Positions 37,016-47,776 of a stretch of 64,000 nt of DNA are shown here, piece after piece. Source of the stretch: Psychrobacillus sp. FSL H8-0483 (GTDB lineage: Bacteria; Bacillota; Bacilli; Bacillales_A; Planococcaceae); the NCBI RefSeq assembly GCF_038637725.1, contig NZ_CP152052.1:1409501-1473500 (forward strand), given 5' to 3'. The notes under the pieces were generated by a model that did no database searches, was not told the origin of the DNA, and saw nothing but the letters and a program-made list of their open reading frames with translations. The position numbers were made by a program, and so were the translations under genes. The first letter of the stretch is position 1. The number at the start of each line of letters is the position of its first letter.

Positions 37016-39304
37016 TTGGCAACAAGAAAAAAAAAGAAACCAGTAAAAAAAGTTAGTAAGAAGTCTTTACACCCATTAATGTATGAAATTATTGGTTTAC
37101 TTGTTATAGGAATTGCTATTATTTCTTTTTTTGAATACGGGCTTGTAGGAGAAACATTTGCTTATATAGGCTATTTTTTATTTGGTAATTGGCATATTGC
37201 CATTCCATTTATGCTAGTTGTTTATGCTCTTATCATTATGATTAAACAAACTTTCCCTACTTGGAATAATCGCTTTATATTAGGAAGTGCTTTTATTTTA
37301 GGTAGTTTATTATTATTTAGTCATTTAGCTCTATTTCAGCAATTATTTGAAGGGAAAGCGTTAATGACTAATTCTGTTTTACGAGAAAGCTATAGAGTCC
37401 TAGTAGAGAGTGGTGGGATTACAGATAGAACGAGTTCTCTCGGTGGAGGGATTATTGGGGCAATTTTATTTGCGTCGTTTCATGTTCTATTTGATTCCAG
37501 TGGGGCAAAAGTTGCTGGCTCGTTAATGTTACTCATCGGTCTTGTTTTATGGACAGGGAAAGCGCTAGTTCCTTATTTAGTGGAGGTATCTCCGAAAATA
37601 AGAGAAAATTTCAAAAATAGACCCAGAAAAGTGAAGAAGAAACCAGTTGAATCCGAGAGAGTATCTAGAAGAAAGAGAAAAGAAAGTACACAAGAAGAAG
37701 CAGTCACGGTTCATGATTTTAAACCAGTGGAAGTGGAAGAGGTAGAACAAGTAAACGTAGTAACCGCTCCAATTATTTCCGCTTTTACCGAAAGAATCTC
37801 CAAAAAAGAAGAACCTATGGAATTGACTGAGCCGCTAGAAATTAATATGGATGCAGATGAGTTGGAAAACAAGGATTACAAATTACCTGGGCTTTCGTTA
37901 TTAGACTCACCAGAGCATAGTGACCAAAGTGGAGAATTGAATGCCATTCAAGCGAATGCGAAAAAACTGGAGCAAACATTTCTTAGTTTTGGAGTAAAGG
38001 CTAAAGTAACAGAAGTTCATTTAGGTCCTGCTGTGACCAAATATGAAGTTCTTCCAGATGTGGGAGTTAAAGTAAGTCGTATTGTCAGTTTACATGATGA
38101 TTTAGCTTTGGCTCTAGCTGCAAGAGATATTCGAATTGAAGCACCGATACCAGGTAAGTCTGCTATAGGGATAGAAGTCCCAAATAAAGAAGTAGCTATA
38201 GTGAGTTTACGTGAAGTGCTGGAATCAGAAGAAAATAATAAACCCAATTTAAAACTATTAATTGGATTTGGACGAGATGTAACAGGACAGGCAGTTCTAG
38301 CACAGTTGAATAAAATGCCTCACTTACTTGTTGCAGGTTCAACAGGTAGTGGGAAAAGTGTATGTATCAACGGGATCATTACGAGTATTATGATGCGTGC
38401 GAAGCCGCATGAAGTGAAAATGATGATGATTGATCCGAAAATGGTGGAGTTAAATGTATATAATGGTATTCCTCATTTACTAGCACCAGTTGTAACGGAC
38501 CCACGAAAAGCATCGCAAGCTTTGAAGAAAATTGTCTCTGAAATGGAACGTAGATATGATTTGTTCTCCCATACGGGAACACGTAATATGGAAGGCTATA
38601 ATGAACATATTGATAAGTGGAATGAAGAAAATGAGGAGAAACATCCAAAGCTTCCTTATATTGTCGTTATTGTAGATGAACTAGCTGACTTAATGATGGT
38701 TGCTTCTAGTGACGTAGAAGACTCAATCACGCGTTTAGCACAAATGGCTCGTGCGGCAGGTATTCATTTAATCATTGCAACACAAAGACCGAGTGTAGAT
38801 GTGATTACCGGAATTATTAAAGCGAATATTCCATCTAGAATTGCCTTTGCCGTATCTTCTTCTATTGACTCGCGTACCATATTAGATATGGGGGGAGCGG
38901 AAAAGTTACTTGGTCGAGGAGATATGTTATTTTTACCAGCTGGAAGTTCTAAACCAGTACGAGTACAAGGAGCATATCTGTCTGATGCCGAAGTAGAAAG
39001 AATAGTGGATTTTGTCATTGAACAACAAAAAGCCAACTATCAAGAAGAGATGATTCCAGATGAAGTAGAAGCAACGCAGGAACAATTAGACCGAGATGAA
39101 CTGTATGACGATGCTGTCCAATTAGTAACTGATATGCAAACGGCATCTGTTTCCTTACTGCAACGTCGCTTCAGAATTGGCTATTCGAGAGCTGCAAGAA
39201 TTATTGATCAGTTAGAGATGAGTGGAGTTGTAGGACCTTATGAGGGAAGTAAACCTCGACAAGTATTGATTTCAAAACACGATCTAGACCAAGACACATT
39301 ATGA
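37016..39304 (+). CDS. spoIIIE: SpoIIIE/FtsK-family DNA translocase
   Basis: SpoIIIE pumps the chromosome into the forespore through the septum. I choose TTG 37016, 5 nt after AGGTGA, giving 762 aa beginning [14 protein letters not shown] 37007 is an alternative. There are four hydrophobic segments in residues about 22-180, a charged linker (about 195-295), the alpha/beta RecA-like motor with Walker [12 protein letters not shown] (about 440) and Walker [15 protein letters not shown], and the C-terminal gamma winged helix ([19 protein letters not shown]) that reads SRS/KOPS-like sequences. TepA and YlzJ, which precede it in B. subtilis, are absent. Confidence 0.95.
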   Translation: MATRKKKKPVKKVSKKSLHPLMYEIIGLLVIGIAIISFFEYGLVGETFAYIGYFLFGNWHIAIPFMLVVYALIIMIKQTFPTWNNRFILGSAFILGSLLLFSHLALFQQLFEGKALMTNSVLRESYRVLVESGGITDRTSSLGGGIIGAILFASFHVLFDSSGAKVAGSLMLLIGLVLWTGKALVPYLVEVSPKIRENFKNRPRKVKKKPVESERVSRRKRKESTQEEAVTVHDFKPVEVEEVEQVNVVTAPIISAFTERISKKEEPMELTEPLEINMDADELENKDYKLPGLSLLDSPEHSDQSGELNAIQANAKKLEQTFLSFGVKAKVTEVHLGPAVTKYEVLPDVGVKVSRIVSLHDDLALALAARDIRIEAPIPGKSAIGIEVPNKEVAIVSLREVLESEENNKPNLKLLIGFGRDVTGQAVLAQLNKMPHLLVAGSTGSGKSVCINGIITSIMMRAKPHEVKMMMIDPKMVELNVYNGIPHLLAPVVTDPRKASQALKKIVSEMERRYDLFSHTGTRNMEGYNEHIDKWNEENEEKHPKLPYIVVIVDELADLMMVASSDVEDSITRLAQMARAAGIHLIIATQRPSVDVITGIIKANIPSRIAFAVSSSIDSRTILDMGGAEKLLGRGDMLFLPAGSSKPVRVQGAYLSDAEVERIVDFVIEQQKANYQEEMIPDEVEATQEQLDRDELYDDAVQLVTDMQTASVSLLQRRFRIGYSRAARIIDQLEMSGVVGPYEGSKPRQVLISKHDLDQDTL

Positions 39305-39491
39305 CATTAATCGCTAAATAGTATGACACAATTAAGTAATGATATGACAAAATAATTACAACTGTATAAAGATTGAGTAAATTAATTCGAAAAAAAGTAT
39401 TTATTTCAATCTTTATTAATGGTATAGTATGACTGATTAGTAGGAAAGTTTTACATCGGAGGTCTGATCTCTTCAAAATGGTGGTGTTGTA
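39305..39491. other. AT-rich intergenic region before the GntR gene
   Basis: This 187-bp region has no gene. A candidate -10 TATAGT lies at 39423-39428 with only a weak -35 (TTTATT at 39400). No clear operator or terminator is seen. Confidence 0.5.
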
Positions 39492-40220
39492 ATGACAATA
39501 AAAGTAGACCAGCGACCTTTATATTTACAAGTGATTGATCGTATTAAGCAAGACATTGCAAATGGTATATTCAAAGAAAAGGAAAAACTTCCTTCAGAAT
39601 TTGAGTTAGCTAAGTCACTAGGAGTAAGTCGTGCAACGTTAAGAGAAGCTCTTCGATTATTGGAAGAAGAAAATGTGATTGTCAGAAGACATGGAGTAGG
39701 AACCTTTGTTAATACAAAGCCTGTTTTCACATCTGGAATCGAGCACCTTTCTAGTATTTCGTCTATGATTCGAGCCGCTGGAATGGAGCCAGGAACTATT
39801 TATTTGAGTTCCATGCAATCGCTTCCATGTGAAGAAGACATTAACCGCTTTCATTGTAGAGAAGAACAATCGATTATTTCAATTGAACGCGTCCGGACTG
39901 CAAATGGTGAACCAGTTGTCTATTGTGTCGATAAAGTTCCGAAAAACTACTTACCAAATGATTTTCTCATAAGAGAAGAAGGTTCAATCTTTACTGCTTT
40001 GGAGGAATCTGGAGACATACGAGTGTCACATGCGGTAGCGTTCATTGATCCAGTGGGATACCATGAAATTGCTTCGCCGACTTTGAACTGTGAACCAGAA
40101 ACTTCTTTGCTTGTTTTAAAACAACTTCACTATGATGAGAATGATCGCGTGGTTTTGTATTCGAAAAATTATTTTCGAGCGGATAAATTTAGCTTTCATG
40201 TTGTTCGGAAAAGGGTGTAA
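39492..40220 (+). CDS. ymfC: GntR/HutC-family regulator (YmfC-like)
   Basis: A transcriptional regulator of the HutC subfamily: N-terminal winged helix (residues about 8-75, [29 protein letters not shown]) and C-terminal UTRA effector domain (about 95-240, [36 protein letters not shown]). 242 aa. It lies directly upstream of the nucleoside transporter genes and is likely to respond to a related metabolite and control them, which is inference. It matches B. subtilis ymfC by position after spoIIIE. Confidence 0.88.
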   Translation: MTIKVDQRPLYLQVIDRIKQDIANGIFKEKEKLPSEFELAKSLGVSRATLREALRLLEEENVIVRRHGVGTFVNTKPVFTSGIEHLSSISSMIRAAGMEPGTIYLSSMQSLPCEEDINRFHCREEQSIISIERVRTANGEPVVYCVDKVPKNYLPNDFLIREEGSIFTALEESGDIRVSHAVAFIDPVGYHEIASPTLNCEPETSLLVLKQLHYDENDRVVLYSKNYFRADKFSFHVVRKRV

Positions 40221-40268
40221 AATGTTTTAAATTCCTGCTAATAAAGAAAATTAATGGAGGTTTTCATT

Positions 40269-41342
40269 TTGACGAAACGTAAATTTGGATTAGGTTTGTC
40301 GCTTGTATTAGCTGCTGGTACTATTCTTGGTGCTTGTGGTACAAATGACGAGGAAAAAACATCTACAGGTTCAAAAGATGCTGGTACTTCAGAAGCGAAA
40401 GATTTCTCTATCGCAATGGTAACGGACGTTGGAGGAATTGATGACAAATCATTCAACCAATCAGGTTGGGAAGGTATCCAAGCTTTTGGTAAAGAACATG
40501 GTCTTGAAAAAGGCGACGGTGGATACGATTACCTTCAATCAACTGGAGACGCTGACTATGTGACAAACTTAAACAACTTAGTACGTCGTGACTTCGACGT
40601 AATTTATGGTGTTGGTTTCTTAATGGAAAAACCAATTGGTGAAATTGCTGACCAACGTAAAGATTCTAATTTTGTAATCATTGACGGAATTGTAGAAAAA
40701 GAAAATGTTGCTTCTGTTATGTTCAAAGAGCAAGAAGGTTCATTCCTAGCTGGTGTTGCAGCAGCCTTAATGTCAGAATCAAAAAAAATTGGTTTCGTTG
40801 GTGGGATGGAAATTCCAGTTATCGAGCGCTTTGAGGCAGGATTCGTAGAAGGTGTTAAAGCTGTAGATCCAAGTATCGTAGTTGATAGACAATACACAGG
40901 TAAATTTGACGATGCAGCTCTTGGAAAAACAACTGCTAACCGTATGTACTCTTCAGGCGTAGATATTATTTTCCACGCAGCTGGTGGTACTGGTAATGGT
41001 GTGTTTGCAGAAGCTAAAGAACGTAAAACAAAAGATGCAAACGCGAACGTATGGGTAATCGGAGTTGACTCTGATCAATACGAAGAAGGCGCTGTTGGTG
41101 ATACAAACGTAACACTTACTTCTATGTTAAAACGTGTAGACACTGCAGTTCAAAGCATTGCAAACGAAGCACTGGAAGGAAACTTCCCAGGTGGTAAAAC
41201 AACTACTTACGGTTTAGCTGAAGGTGGAGTTGCTCTTGCTGACTCACGTGGAGCTATTCCAGAAGACGTTCTAGCGAAAATTAAAGAATTCTCTGATAAA
41301 ATTGCTGCTGGAGAAATTGTTGTTCCTGAAACTGTAGAATAA
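40269..41342 (+). CDS. nupN: BMP-family nucleoside-binding lipoprotein
   Basis: Substrate-binding lipoprotein of the basic membrane protein (PnrA/NupN) family, which captures purine nucleosides outside the cell. I choose TTG 40269, 8 nt after ATGGAGG, giving 357 aa with a clean lipoprotein signal peptide and lipobox LGAC (C23). The mature part has the BMP signatures [55 protein letters not shown] and [10 protein letters not shown]. The three transporter genes follow. The equivalent in B. subtilis is the NupNOPQ guanosine importer. Confidence 0.92.
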   Translation: MTKRKFGLGLSLVLAAGTILGACGTNDEEKTSTGSKDAGTSEAKDFSIAMVTDVGGIDDKSFNQSGWEGIQAFGKEHGLEKGDGGYDYLQSTGDADYVTNLNNLVRRDFDVIYGVGFLMEKPIGEIADQRKDSNFVIIDGIVEKENVASVMFKEQEGSFLAGVAAALMSESKKIGFVGGMEIPVIERFEAGFVEGVKAVDPSIVVDRQYTGKFDDAALGKTTANRMYSSGVDIIFHAAGGTGNGVFAEAKERKTKDANANVWVIGVDSDQYEEGAVGDTNVTLTSMLKRVDTAVQSIANEALEGNFPGGKTTTYGLAEGGVALADSRGAIPEDVLAKIKEFSDKIAAGEIVVPETVE

Positions 41343-41355
41343 ATTTGTATTAGAC

Positions 41356-41389
41356 ATCATAAAGACCGATTTATTTCGGTCTTTATGAT
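41356..41389 (+). terminator. hairpin between nupN and nupO
   Basis: A nearly perfect 14-bp inverted repeat (arms ending 41369 and starting 41376) lies 14 nt after nupN, followed by only a short T-tract. It probably attenuates read-through and raises lipoprotein mRNA relative to the permease. Confidence 0.75.
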
Positions 41390-41406
41390 ATTTTAAATTA
41401 GTAGAA

Positions 41407-41437
41407 GAAAGATTTTAAATATTATATAAAGTCTTTC
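41407..41437 (+). promoter_or_regulatory. second hairpin upstream of nupO
   Basis: An 11-bp stem (41407-41417 with 41427-41437, one wobble) precedes the nupO ribosome site by about 28 nt. It may affect nupO translation or stability; function is not known. Confidence 0.5.
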
Positions 41438-41480
41438 CTGTGTTAATTTAGCAACAGTATTATAGTAGGGAGTGAGTTCA

Positions 41481-43031
41481 TTGGATTATGTAATAGAGAT
41501 GCTTGGCATTCGAAAAGAGTTTGGATCGTTTGTAGCAAATGATAACATCACTCTGCAATTGAAGAAGGGTGAAATTCATGCTCTTTTAGGAGAAAATGGG
41601 GCTGGTAAATCCACTCTAATGAATGTATTATTTGGTTTGTATCAACCAGAAGCAGGAGAGATTAAGGTTAAAGGGAAAACTGTGCAAATTACAGATCCTA
41701 ACGTTGCCAATAAGCTCGGAATTGGAATGGTTCATCAGCATTTTATGCTAGTTGAAAACTTTACAGTAACGGAAAACATTATATTAGGCAATGAGCTAAC
41801 AAAAGCAGGAATTATTAATATTAAAGAAGCAGCTAAAAAAATTCAAAAACTCTCTGAAATGTATGGATTAGATGTGGACCCTAATGCAAAAATAGAGGAT
41901 ATCTCTGTCGGGATGCAACAGCGAGTAGAAATACTGAAAACGCTTTATCGTGGTGCAGATATTTTAATTTTTGATGAGCCAACTGCTTCATTAACTCCAC
42001 AAGAGATTCATGAGTTAATTCAAATTATGAAGCGTTTAATTAAAGAAGGTAAATCTATTATATTAATTACCCACAAATTAAAAGAGATTATGGACGTTTC
42101 TGATAGAGTAACAGTTATTCGAAAAGGCGAAGGAATTGGAACAGTTATTACTACAGAAACAAATCCTAATGAGCTTGCCTCTTTAATGGTTGGTAGACAA
42201 GTTGAATTTAAGACTATTAAAGGGGAAGCAAATCCAACAGTAGATGCACTCATAATTAAGGACCTTGTTGTTACAGATTACCGTGGCATCGAGAAAGTAA
42301 AAGGCTTAAATTTAACCGTGCGCAAAGGGGAAATTTTAGGTATTGCTGGGATTGATGGAAATGGACAGAGTGAACTTATCGAAGCTATTACAGGTCTTCG
42401 TAAGTCTAAAAAAGGTTCCATTACAATCAATGGACAAGATGTTACAAATAAAAAACCTCGTAAAGTGACAGAAGCTGGCGTAGGGCATATTCCACAAGAC
42501 AGACATAAACATGGGTTAGTTTTAGACTTCCCAATTGGTCATAATATTGCATTACAAACCTATTACTTAGATCCTATTTCCAAAAACGGGATTATGAATT
42601 ATGGAAAAGTTTCGGAATTAGCTCAGAAAATTATTAAAGAATTTGACGTTCGTACACAAGGGGAATATACACCCGCTCGAGCTTTATCAGGAGGAAATCA
42701 ACAAAAAGCAATTATTGGACGAGAAGTAACTCGAAATCCAGAATTACTAATTGCTGCACTTCCAACTCGTGGACTTGATGTAGGTGCGATTGAATTTATT
42801 CATCAACGCCTAATTGAACAACGGGACAAAGGAAAAGCCGTATTACTTCTTTCTTTTGAGTTAGATGAAGTTATGAATGTATCTGATCGTATTGCGGTTA
42901 TTTATGATGGACAAATAGTAGATACTTTGCTGCCAAAAGAAACATCTGAACAAGAGTTAGGATTATTAATGGCAGGACAAAGAAAACATGAAAATGATAA
43001 GAAACAGGGGGAAACTGTGCATGTCGAATAG
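41481..43031 (+). CDS. nupO: nucleoside ABC transporter ATP-binding protein
   Basis: Double ABC ATPase energising nucleoside import. I choose TTG 41481 behind GGGAGTGA, giving 516 aa beginning DYVIEMLGIRKEFG, which agrees with the B. subtilis homologue; a GTG three codons earlier is possible. The first ABC domain has GENGAGKST and SVGMQQRVE with DEPTAS; the second has the degenerate Walker A GIDGNGQSE, LSGGNQQK and a degenerate Walker B (AALPTRGLDVG). This asymmetry is normal for the family. It overlaps nupP by 11 nt. Confidence 0.93.
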   Translation: MDYVIEMLGIRKEFGSFVANDNITLQLKKGEIHALLGENGAGKSTLMNVLFGLYQPEAGEIKVKGKTVQITDPNVANKLGIGMVHQHFMLVENFTVTENIILGNELTKAGIINIKEAAKKIQKLSEMYGLDVDPNAKIEDISVGMQQRVEILKTLYRGADILIFDEPTASLTPQEIHELIQIMKRLIKEGKSIILITHKLKEIMDVSDRVTVIRKGEGIGTVITTETNPNELASLMVGRQVEFKTIKGEANPTVDALIIKDLVVTDYRGIEKVKGLNLTVRKGEILGIAGIDGNGQSELIEAITGLRKSKKGSITINGQDVTNKKPRKVTEAGVGHIPQDRHKHGLVLDFPIGHNIALQTYYLDPISKNGIMNYGKVSELAQKIIKEFDVRTQGEYTPARALSGGNQQKAIIGREVTRNPELLIAALPTRGLDVGAIEFIHQRLIEQRDKGKAVLLLSFELDEVMNVSDRIAVIYDGQIVDTLLPKETSEQELGLLMAGQRKHENDKKQGETVHVE

Positions 43032-44067
43032 AGTAGTAAATATACTTGTCCCTGTTATTTCTGTAATATTAGGTTTACTCGTGGGAGCAATTGTCATGCT
43101 TGTAAGTGGATATGATCCTGTAAAAGGATATCTAGCACTTTGGAATGGTATTTTTGGAGATGCATATGCAATTGGTGAAACAATCCGCCAGATTACGCCA
43201 TATATATTAGCAGGACTTGCCGTAGCGTTTGCATTCCGTACTGGATTATTTAATATAGGGGTAGAAGGACAACTAATAGTAGGTTGGTTTGCAGCTGCTT
43301 ATGTTGGAATTACATTTGATCTTCCAATGTATATTCATCTACCATTAGCTATTATTGCTGCTGCAGTAGCAGGGGGACTATGGGCTTTTATTCCGGGTCT
43401 TTTGAAAGCGAAATTACAAGTACATGAAGTAATTGTTACCATTATGATGAACTATATTGCACTTCATACAACGAATGTGCTGATTAAAATTATGTCTGAT
43501 GGTGGAGATAATACAGGTACAATTAAAGAAACAGCATCATTAAAATCAGCATTCTTTGAAAGCATTACCGACTATTCAAGACTACACAATGGTATTTTTA
43601 TCGCATTAGCGATGGTTCTATTAATGTGGTTTATTCTCGAAAAAACAACAACTGGTTATGAACTAAAATCGGTTGGGTTTAATCAGCATGCTTCTCAATA
43701 TGCAGGCATGAATGTTCAAAAGAATATTATTCTTTCTATGGTTATTTCAGGTGCATTTGCTGGACTTGCTGGAGCAATGGAGGCACTTGGTACCTTCCAA
43801 TATGCTGCTACAAAAGGTGGCTTTACTGGAATTGGTTTTGACGGGATTGCTGTGGCTCTGTTAGGGGCAAATACACCACTTGGGGTTATATTTGGAGCAG
43901 TGTTATTTGGATCGCTAAAGTACGGTTCTTTAAATATGCCCAACGAAGCTGGAATACCTGTTGAAATCGTATCGATTGTTATTGCGATTATTATTTTCTT
44001 CGTAGCTTGTGGGTACGTTATTCGCTACTTCCTTGAGAAAATAAACAAGAAAAAGGAGGCGAAATAA
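43021..44067 (+). CDS. nupP: nucleoside ABC transporter permease
   Basis: First permease of the nucleoside importer, 348 aa, with about nine or ten membrane segments, of the branched-chain amino acid/BMP permease family. I choose ATG 43021 after AGGGGGA, overlapping the nupO end. Characteristic segments are FRTGLFNIGVEGQLIVG near residue 75, the transmission loop around VHEVIVTIMMNYIALH, and GFTGIGFDGIAVALLGANTP. Encoded with nupO and nupQ, it forms the channel. Confidence 0.93.
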   Translation: MSNRVVNILVPVISVILGLLVGAIVMLVSGYDPVKGYLALWNGIFGDAYAIGETIRQITPYILAGLAVAFAFRTGLFNIGVEGQLIVGWFAAAYVGITFDLPMYIHLPLAIIAAAVAGGLWAFIPGLLKAKLQVHEVIVTIMMNYIALHTTNVLIKIMSDGGDNTGTIKETASLKSAFFESITDYSRLHNGIFIALAMVLLMWFILEKTTTGYELKSVGFNQHASQYAGMNVQKNIILSMVISGAFAGLAGAMEALGTFQYAATKGGFTGIGFDGIAVALLGANTPLGVIFGAVLFGSLKYGSLNMPNEAGIPVEIVSIVIAIIIFFVACGYVIRYFLEKINKKKEAK

Positions 44068-44068
44068 T

Positions 44069-45028
44069 ATGAGCTTCTTAGACGTTCTTTATTTCATCGT
44101 TCCCTCAGCTATTTTCTATGCAGCTCCATTAATCTTTACTGCAATTGGCGGGGTCTTCTCCGAACGATCAGGTGTGGTTAACATTGGACTTGAAGGTTTA
44201 ATGGTAATGGGTGCATTTATCGGAATTCTTTTTAATTTAATGTTTGTGGATACGTTTGGTGCACTGACTCCTTGGTTTGCATTAATTGCAGCAATGCTTG
44301 TCTCCGCATTATTTTCTGTAATGCATGCTGTAGCATCTATTTCCTTTAGAGCGGATCAAACAATCTCTGGGGTAGCGATCAACTTGTTAGGCGTTGCTGT
44401 AGCATTATTCTCAGTAAAAATGATTTACGGCAAAGGCCAAACAGATTATATTCAAGAACGTTTTATTCGTTTCGATATTCCATTGTTAAGTGATATACCT
44501 ATAATTGGACCAATGTTTTTTAAAGATGTTTATTCTACATCGATTTTAGCAGTTGGGGTTGCAGTACTTGCATGGTTCGTTATTTATAAAACACCATTTG
44601 GCTTACGTTTACGCGCTGTTGGAGAACATCCAATGGCTGCAGATACTATGGGTATTAATGTAACGAAAATGCGTTATATTGCGGTTATTTTATCAGGTGC
44701 TCTTGCTGGTATTGGTGGAGCAGTATATGCTCAATCTATCTCTGGAGAGTTCAGTCACTCTACTATAAATGGACAAGGTTTCATGGCGCTTGCCGCAATG
44801 ATTTTTGGTAAATGGCACCCACTTGGTGCACTTGGAGCAGCTATATTCTTTGGTTTTGCTCAAGCATTAAGTATTGTTGGAGGACAGATCCCATATGTTG
44901 ATCAAGTACCTCCCTACTTCTTACACATCTTACCATATGTATTAACTATTTTAGCAGTTGCAGGATTTATCGGAAAAGCAAATGCACCAAAGGCTAGTGG
45001 TATTCCATACATTAAAGGAAAACGATGA
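44069..45028 (+). CDS. nupQ: nucleoside ABC transporter permease
   Basis: Second permease, 319 aa, about eight or nine membrane segments. The signatures APLIFTAIGGVFSERSGVVN and IGLEGLMVMGAF, the loop FRADQTISGVAINLLGV, and GQGFMALAAMIFGKWHP match the NupQ/YufQ family. It starts 1 nt after nupP, behind AAAAAGGAGG. A terminator 70 nt later closes the operon. Confidence 0.93.
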   Translation: MSFLDVLYFIVPSAIFYAAPLIFTAIGGVFSERSGVVNIGLEGLMVMGAFIGILFNLMFVDTFGALTPWFALIAAMLVSALFSVMHAVASISFRADQTISGVAINLLGVAVALFSVKMIYGKGQTDYIQERFIRFDIPLLSDIPIIGPMFFKDVYSTSILAVGVAVLAWFVIYKTPFGLRLRAVGEHPMAADTMGINVTKMRYIAVILSGALAGIGGAVYAQSISGEFSHSTINGQGFMALAAMIFGKWHPLGALGAAIFFGFAQALSIVGGQIPYVDQVPPYFLHILPYVLTILAVAGFIGKANAPKASGIPYIKGKR

Positions 45029-45095
45029 TTTTGCGGATAGAAACTGTTTAGCTGTAGAGTAACTAAATAGCAAGGTAGTTTTTGATCATAGAATT

Positions 45096-45124
45096 AGGGA
45101 CCAAATTTATTTGGTCCCTTTTTG
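45096..45124 (+). terminator. intrinsic terminator after nupQ
   Basis: Perfect 10-bp arms 45096-45105 and 45110-45119 with a 4-nt loop and T-run. Confidence 0.9.
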
Positions 45125-45140
45125 TTTGTATTGGTATAAT
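45111..45140 (+). promoter_or_regulatory. extended -10 promoter for ymfF
   Basis: TGGTATAAT (45132-45140) is an extended -10. A TTGGTC -35 lies 18 bp upstream, inside the right arm of the nupQ terminator, so terminator and promoter overlap. Confidence 0.55.
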
Positions 45141-45201
45141 TAGAAAATGTATAGTGAATAGGTATATGAGATAAACTAGAAAGAAAAAGGGGGAAAACAA
45201 C

Positions 45202-46479
45202 ATGTTTCAACAGTTTGAACTTGCACATGGTGTTAAGCTTTACGTGCGACCGACAGAACAATTTAAAACCATTAACATATCATTTAAATGGAAACAGCAG
45301 TTAACCTTAGAACAAGCAGCGATTCGTTCGGTATTAGCAAATGTTCTTCAATATAATAATGCAGAGTATCCAACAAATGCTGCTTTCCGAAAGCGCTTAG
45401 ATGACCTATATGGAGCTGTTTTGTATTTTGATACAGCTAAGAAGGGAAATCATCATATTTTTTCATTAAATGCTGAAACGGTGAATGATGCTTATTTGTC
45501 CAATGAAAAAGTAGTAGAGGAAGTATTCTCTTTATTACATACCGTAATTTATAAACCAAATATGGTTGATGGGAAATTTGTTGATTCTGTTGTGAAAAGA
45601 GAAAAAGAACAAGTGATTGAGCGCATTCAGTCCATATATGACGATAAAACCAGATATGCCCAACAACGCTTACTAGAAAACATTCTACCAAACCATGCTG
45701 CGTCGATCACTGCTAATGGTACAGTTGCAGCAGTACAAGGTGTAACGAATGAACAGTTGGTTGATATGCATGAAACGCTTTTAAAGAAAGATGAATTGTC
45801 TATTTATGTAGTTGGTGATGTAAATATTCAAGAAATAAAAGATAAAATGGAGAAATATTTCCAATTTACAGCTAGAACAGCGCAACTTAAACAAGAAGTA
45901 GAAGCTCCAACAACAACAAATAATAAAGATTTTCTGCATGAAATACAAGATATGAAGCAAGGGAAATTGCACATGGCGTATCGTACGCCTATTACTTTTT
46001 TCTCGAAAGAGTTCCCAATAATGCAATTAACAAATGGGATACTTGGTGGATTTGCTCATTCGAAGATATTTATAAATGTTCGAGAAAAAGAAAGTATGGC
46101 TTATTACGCATCAAGTAGTTATTCCTCTTTATATGGCCTAATATTTGTCCTAGCAGGAATTGATTCAAACTTACAGGAAAAGGCCGTAAAACTAATCGAT
46201 GAGCAATTAAAATCCATGCAAGCAGGAGATATAACAGATTTAGAGATCAATCAGACTAAATCGATGTTAAAGAATCAATTAAAAGAAGCATTGGATTCTT
46301 CAAGAGCTCAGATTGAAATTTACGATCAGTACAAAGAAATAGATGAATCATTTACGGTAGAAAACTGGGTTTCAAGATGGTCAAGTGTAACGAAAGAGCA
46401 AATACAACAAATGGCTTCTACAATAGAGAAGGAATTCGTCTATTTCCTTTCTGGTAAGGATGGTGCAGACAATGAATGA
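45202..46479 (+). CDS. ymfF: M16-family peptidase-like protein YmfF
   Basis: YmfF is an insulinase-fold protein paired with YmfH. The 425-residue protein has the M16 fold (HGVKLYVRPTEQFKTINISF at the start, NGILGGFAHSKIFINVREKESMAYYA in the second half, the R/Y region) but no HxxEH zinc motif, so it should be a non-catalytic partner. In B. subtilis ymfF, ymfH and ymfI are linked to the 5-aminopentanol modification of EF-P. It overlaps ymfH by 8 nt. Confidence 0.92.
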   Translation: MFQQFELAHGVKLYVRPTEQFKTINISFKWKQQLTLEQAAIRSVLANVLQYNNAEYPTNAAFRKRLDDLYGAVLYFDTAKKGNHHIFSLNAETVNDAYLSNEKVVEEVFSLLHTVIYKPNMVDGKFVDSVVKREKEQVIERIQSIYDDKTRYAQQRLLENILPNHAASITANGTVAAVQGVTNEQLVDMHETLLKKDELSIYVVGDVNIQEIKDKMEKYFQFTARTAQLKQEVEAPTTTNNKDFLHEIQDMKQGKLHMAYRTPITFFSKEFPIMQLTNGILGGFAHSKIFINVREKESMAYYASSSYSSLYGLIFVLAGIDSNLQEKAVKLIDEQLKSMQAGDITDLEINQTKSMLKNQLKEALDSSRAQIEIYDQYKEIDESFTVENWVSRWSSVTKEQIQQMASTIEKEFVYFLSGKDGADNE

Positions 46480-47776
46480 AACTTACTTTGAGCAATTAGA
46501 AGAAACGTTATATCATGAGCAGTTGCCAAATGGTTTAAATGTGTACATATTACCTAAAAAGGGGTTCTCTAAAACGTATGTAACGTTTACGACAAAATAT
46601 GGCTCTATCGACAGCAAATTTACTCCTCTTGGTAAAGATAAGCCTGTAATCGTTCCAGATGGGATCGCACATTTTTTAGAGCACAAAATGTTTGAAAAGG
46701 AAGAAGGAGACGTTTTTCAGAAGTTTAGTGAAAAAGGGGCTTCTGCGAATGCTTTTACTTCTTTTACAAGAACGGCTTATTTATTTTCCTCGACCGATTA
46801 TATTTTAGATAATACGAAAACCTTGCTTGACTTTGTACAACAACCTTACTTTACGGAACAAACGGTTGAAAAGGAAAAAGGGATTATTGCCCAGGAAATC
46901 ACCATGTATGATGATCAACCCGATTGGCGTTTATACTTTGGAGCAATTGAAAATATGTATAAAGAGCATCCAGTGAAAATCGATATTGCTGGTACAGTAG
47001 AATCTATTAATAAAATTACAGCTGAACATTTATATGAGTGTTATAATACTTTTTATCATCCTTCGAACATGGTGTTATTTGTGGTTGGGGCCGTAGATCC
47101 AAAGGAAATGATGGCTTTTATTAAAGAAGATCAGGCTTCCAAGACATTTGAAGCTCCTCAAGAGATAACACGATTTTTCCCAGATGAGCAAAATGACGTT
47201 GACATAAAAGAACGAAAGTTACAAATGGATGTGCAAAAACCTAAAGTAATTTATGGTATCAAATCTAATAATGTCAACATTTCAGGTGAAGAAATGCTAA
47301 ATTATGAGTTGGCTATGCAAGTAGCAATTGAGCTAGTTTTTGGACGAACATCTGCTTTTTATCAAGATGTTTATGATAAAGGTTTAGTTGATGAATCGTA
47401 TTCCGCTGACTATTCCATGGAAAACGGGTATGGGTTCACCATGATTGGTTCGGATACATCGAATGCGGAGGAACTGACGCAAACAATTAGACAATCTATC
47501 TTGAATCATGCGAGTGAATGGGAGTTTACCGTAGAAGATTTAAAACGAATTACTCGTAAAAAAATTGGCTATTTTTTAAGAGCTTTGAATTCCATTGAAT
47601 ACATTGCGAACCAATTTACACGATACTCATTTAATGATATGAATTTATTTGATGTGGTACCTGCACTCGAAAATTTAACGATGGAACAAGTGAAAGATGC
47701 GTTTGAGACTCTCAGAAATGAAAATGCACATACCGTATTTACAATTGTTCCATTTGAAAAAAATAAGAATGAATAA
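46472..47776 (+). CDS. ymfH: M16-family zinc peptidase YmfH
   Basis: Catalytic partner of YmfF. I choose ATG 46472 because the protein then begins NETYFEQLEETLYHEQL as in relatives; an ATG four codons earlier is less likely. The 434-residue protein has the zinc motif HFLEHKMFEKEEGD (residues about 68-81) and the downstream EKGIIAQEITMYDDQPD region with the third ligand. Role: linked genetically to EF-P modification in B. subtilis; substrate unknown. Overlaps ymfI by 8 nt. Confidence 0.93.
   Translation: MNETYFEQLEETLYHEQLPNGLNVYILPKKGFSKTYVTFTTKYGSIDSKFTPLGKDKPVIVPDGIAHFLEHKMFEKEEGDVFQKFSEKGASANAFTSFTRTAYLFSSTDYILDNTKTLLDFVQQPYFTEQTVEKEKGIIAQEITMYDDQPDWRLYFGAIENMYKEHPVKIDIAGTVESINKITAEHLYECYNTFYHPSNMVLFVVGAVDPKEMMAFIKEDQASKTFEAPQEITRFFPDEQNDVDIKERKLQMDVQKPKVIYGIKSNNVNISGEEMLNYELAMQVAIELVFGRTSAFYQDVYDKGLVDESYSADYSMENGYGFTMIGSDTSNAEELTQTIRQSILNHASEWEFTVEDLKRITRKKIGYFLRALNSIEYIANQFTRYSFNDMNLFDVVPALENLTMEQVKDAFETLRNENAHTVFTIVPFEKNKNE

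Noticed and set aside
39305-39491. A purine riboswitch upstream of the GntR-nup genes
   Set aside because: I looked for the conserved aptamer loops and stems and found none; the region is simply AT-rich.
45202-47776. ymfF and ymfH as a recent tandem duplication
   Set aside because: Both have the M16 fold but are strongly diverged, and only YmfH has the zinc motif; the pair is an ancient heterodimer as in B. subtilis.
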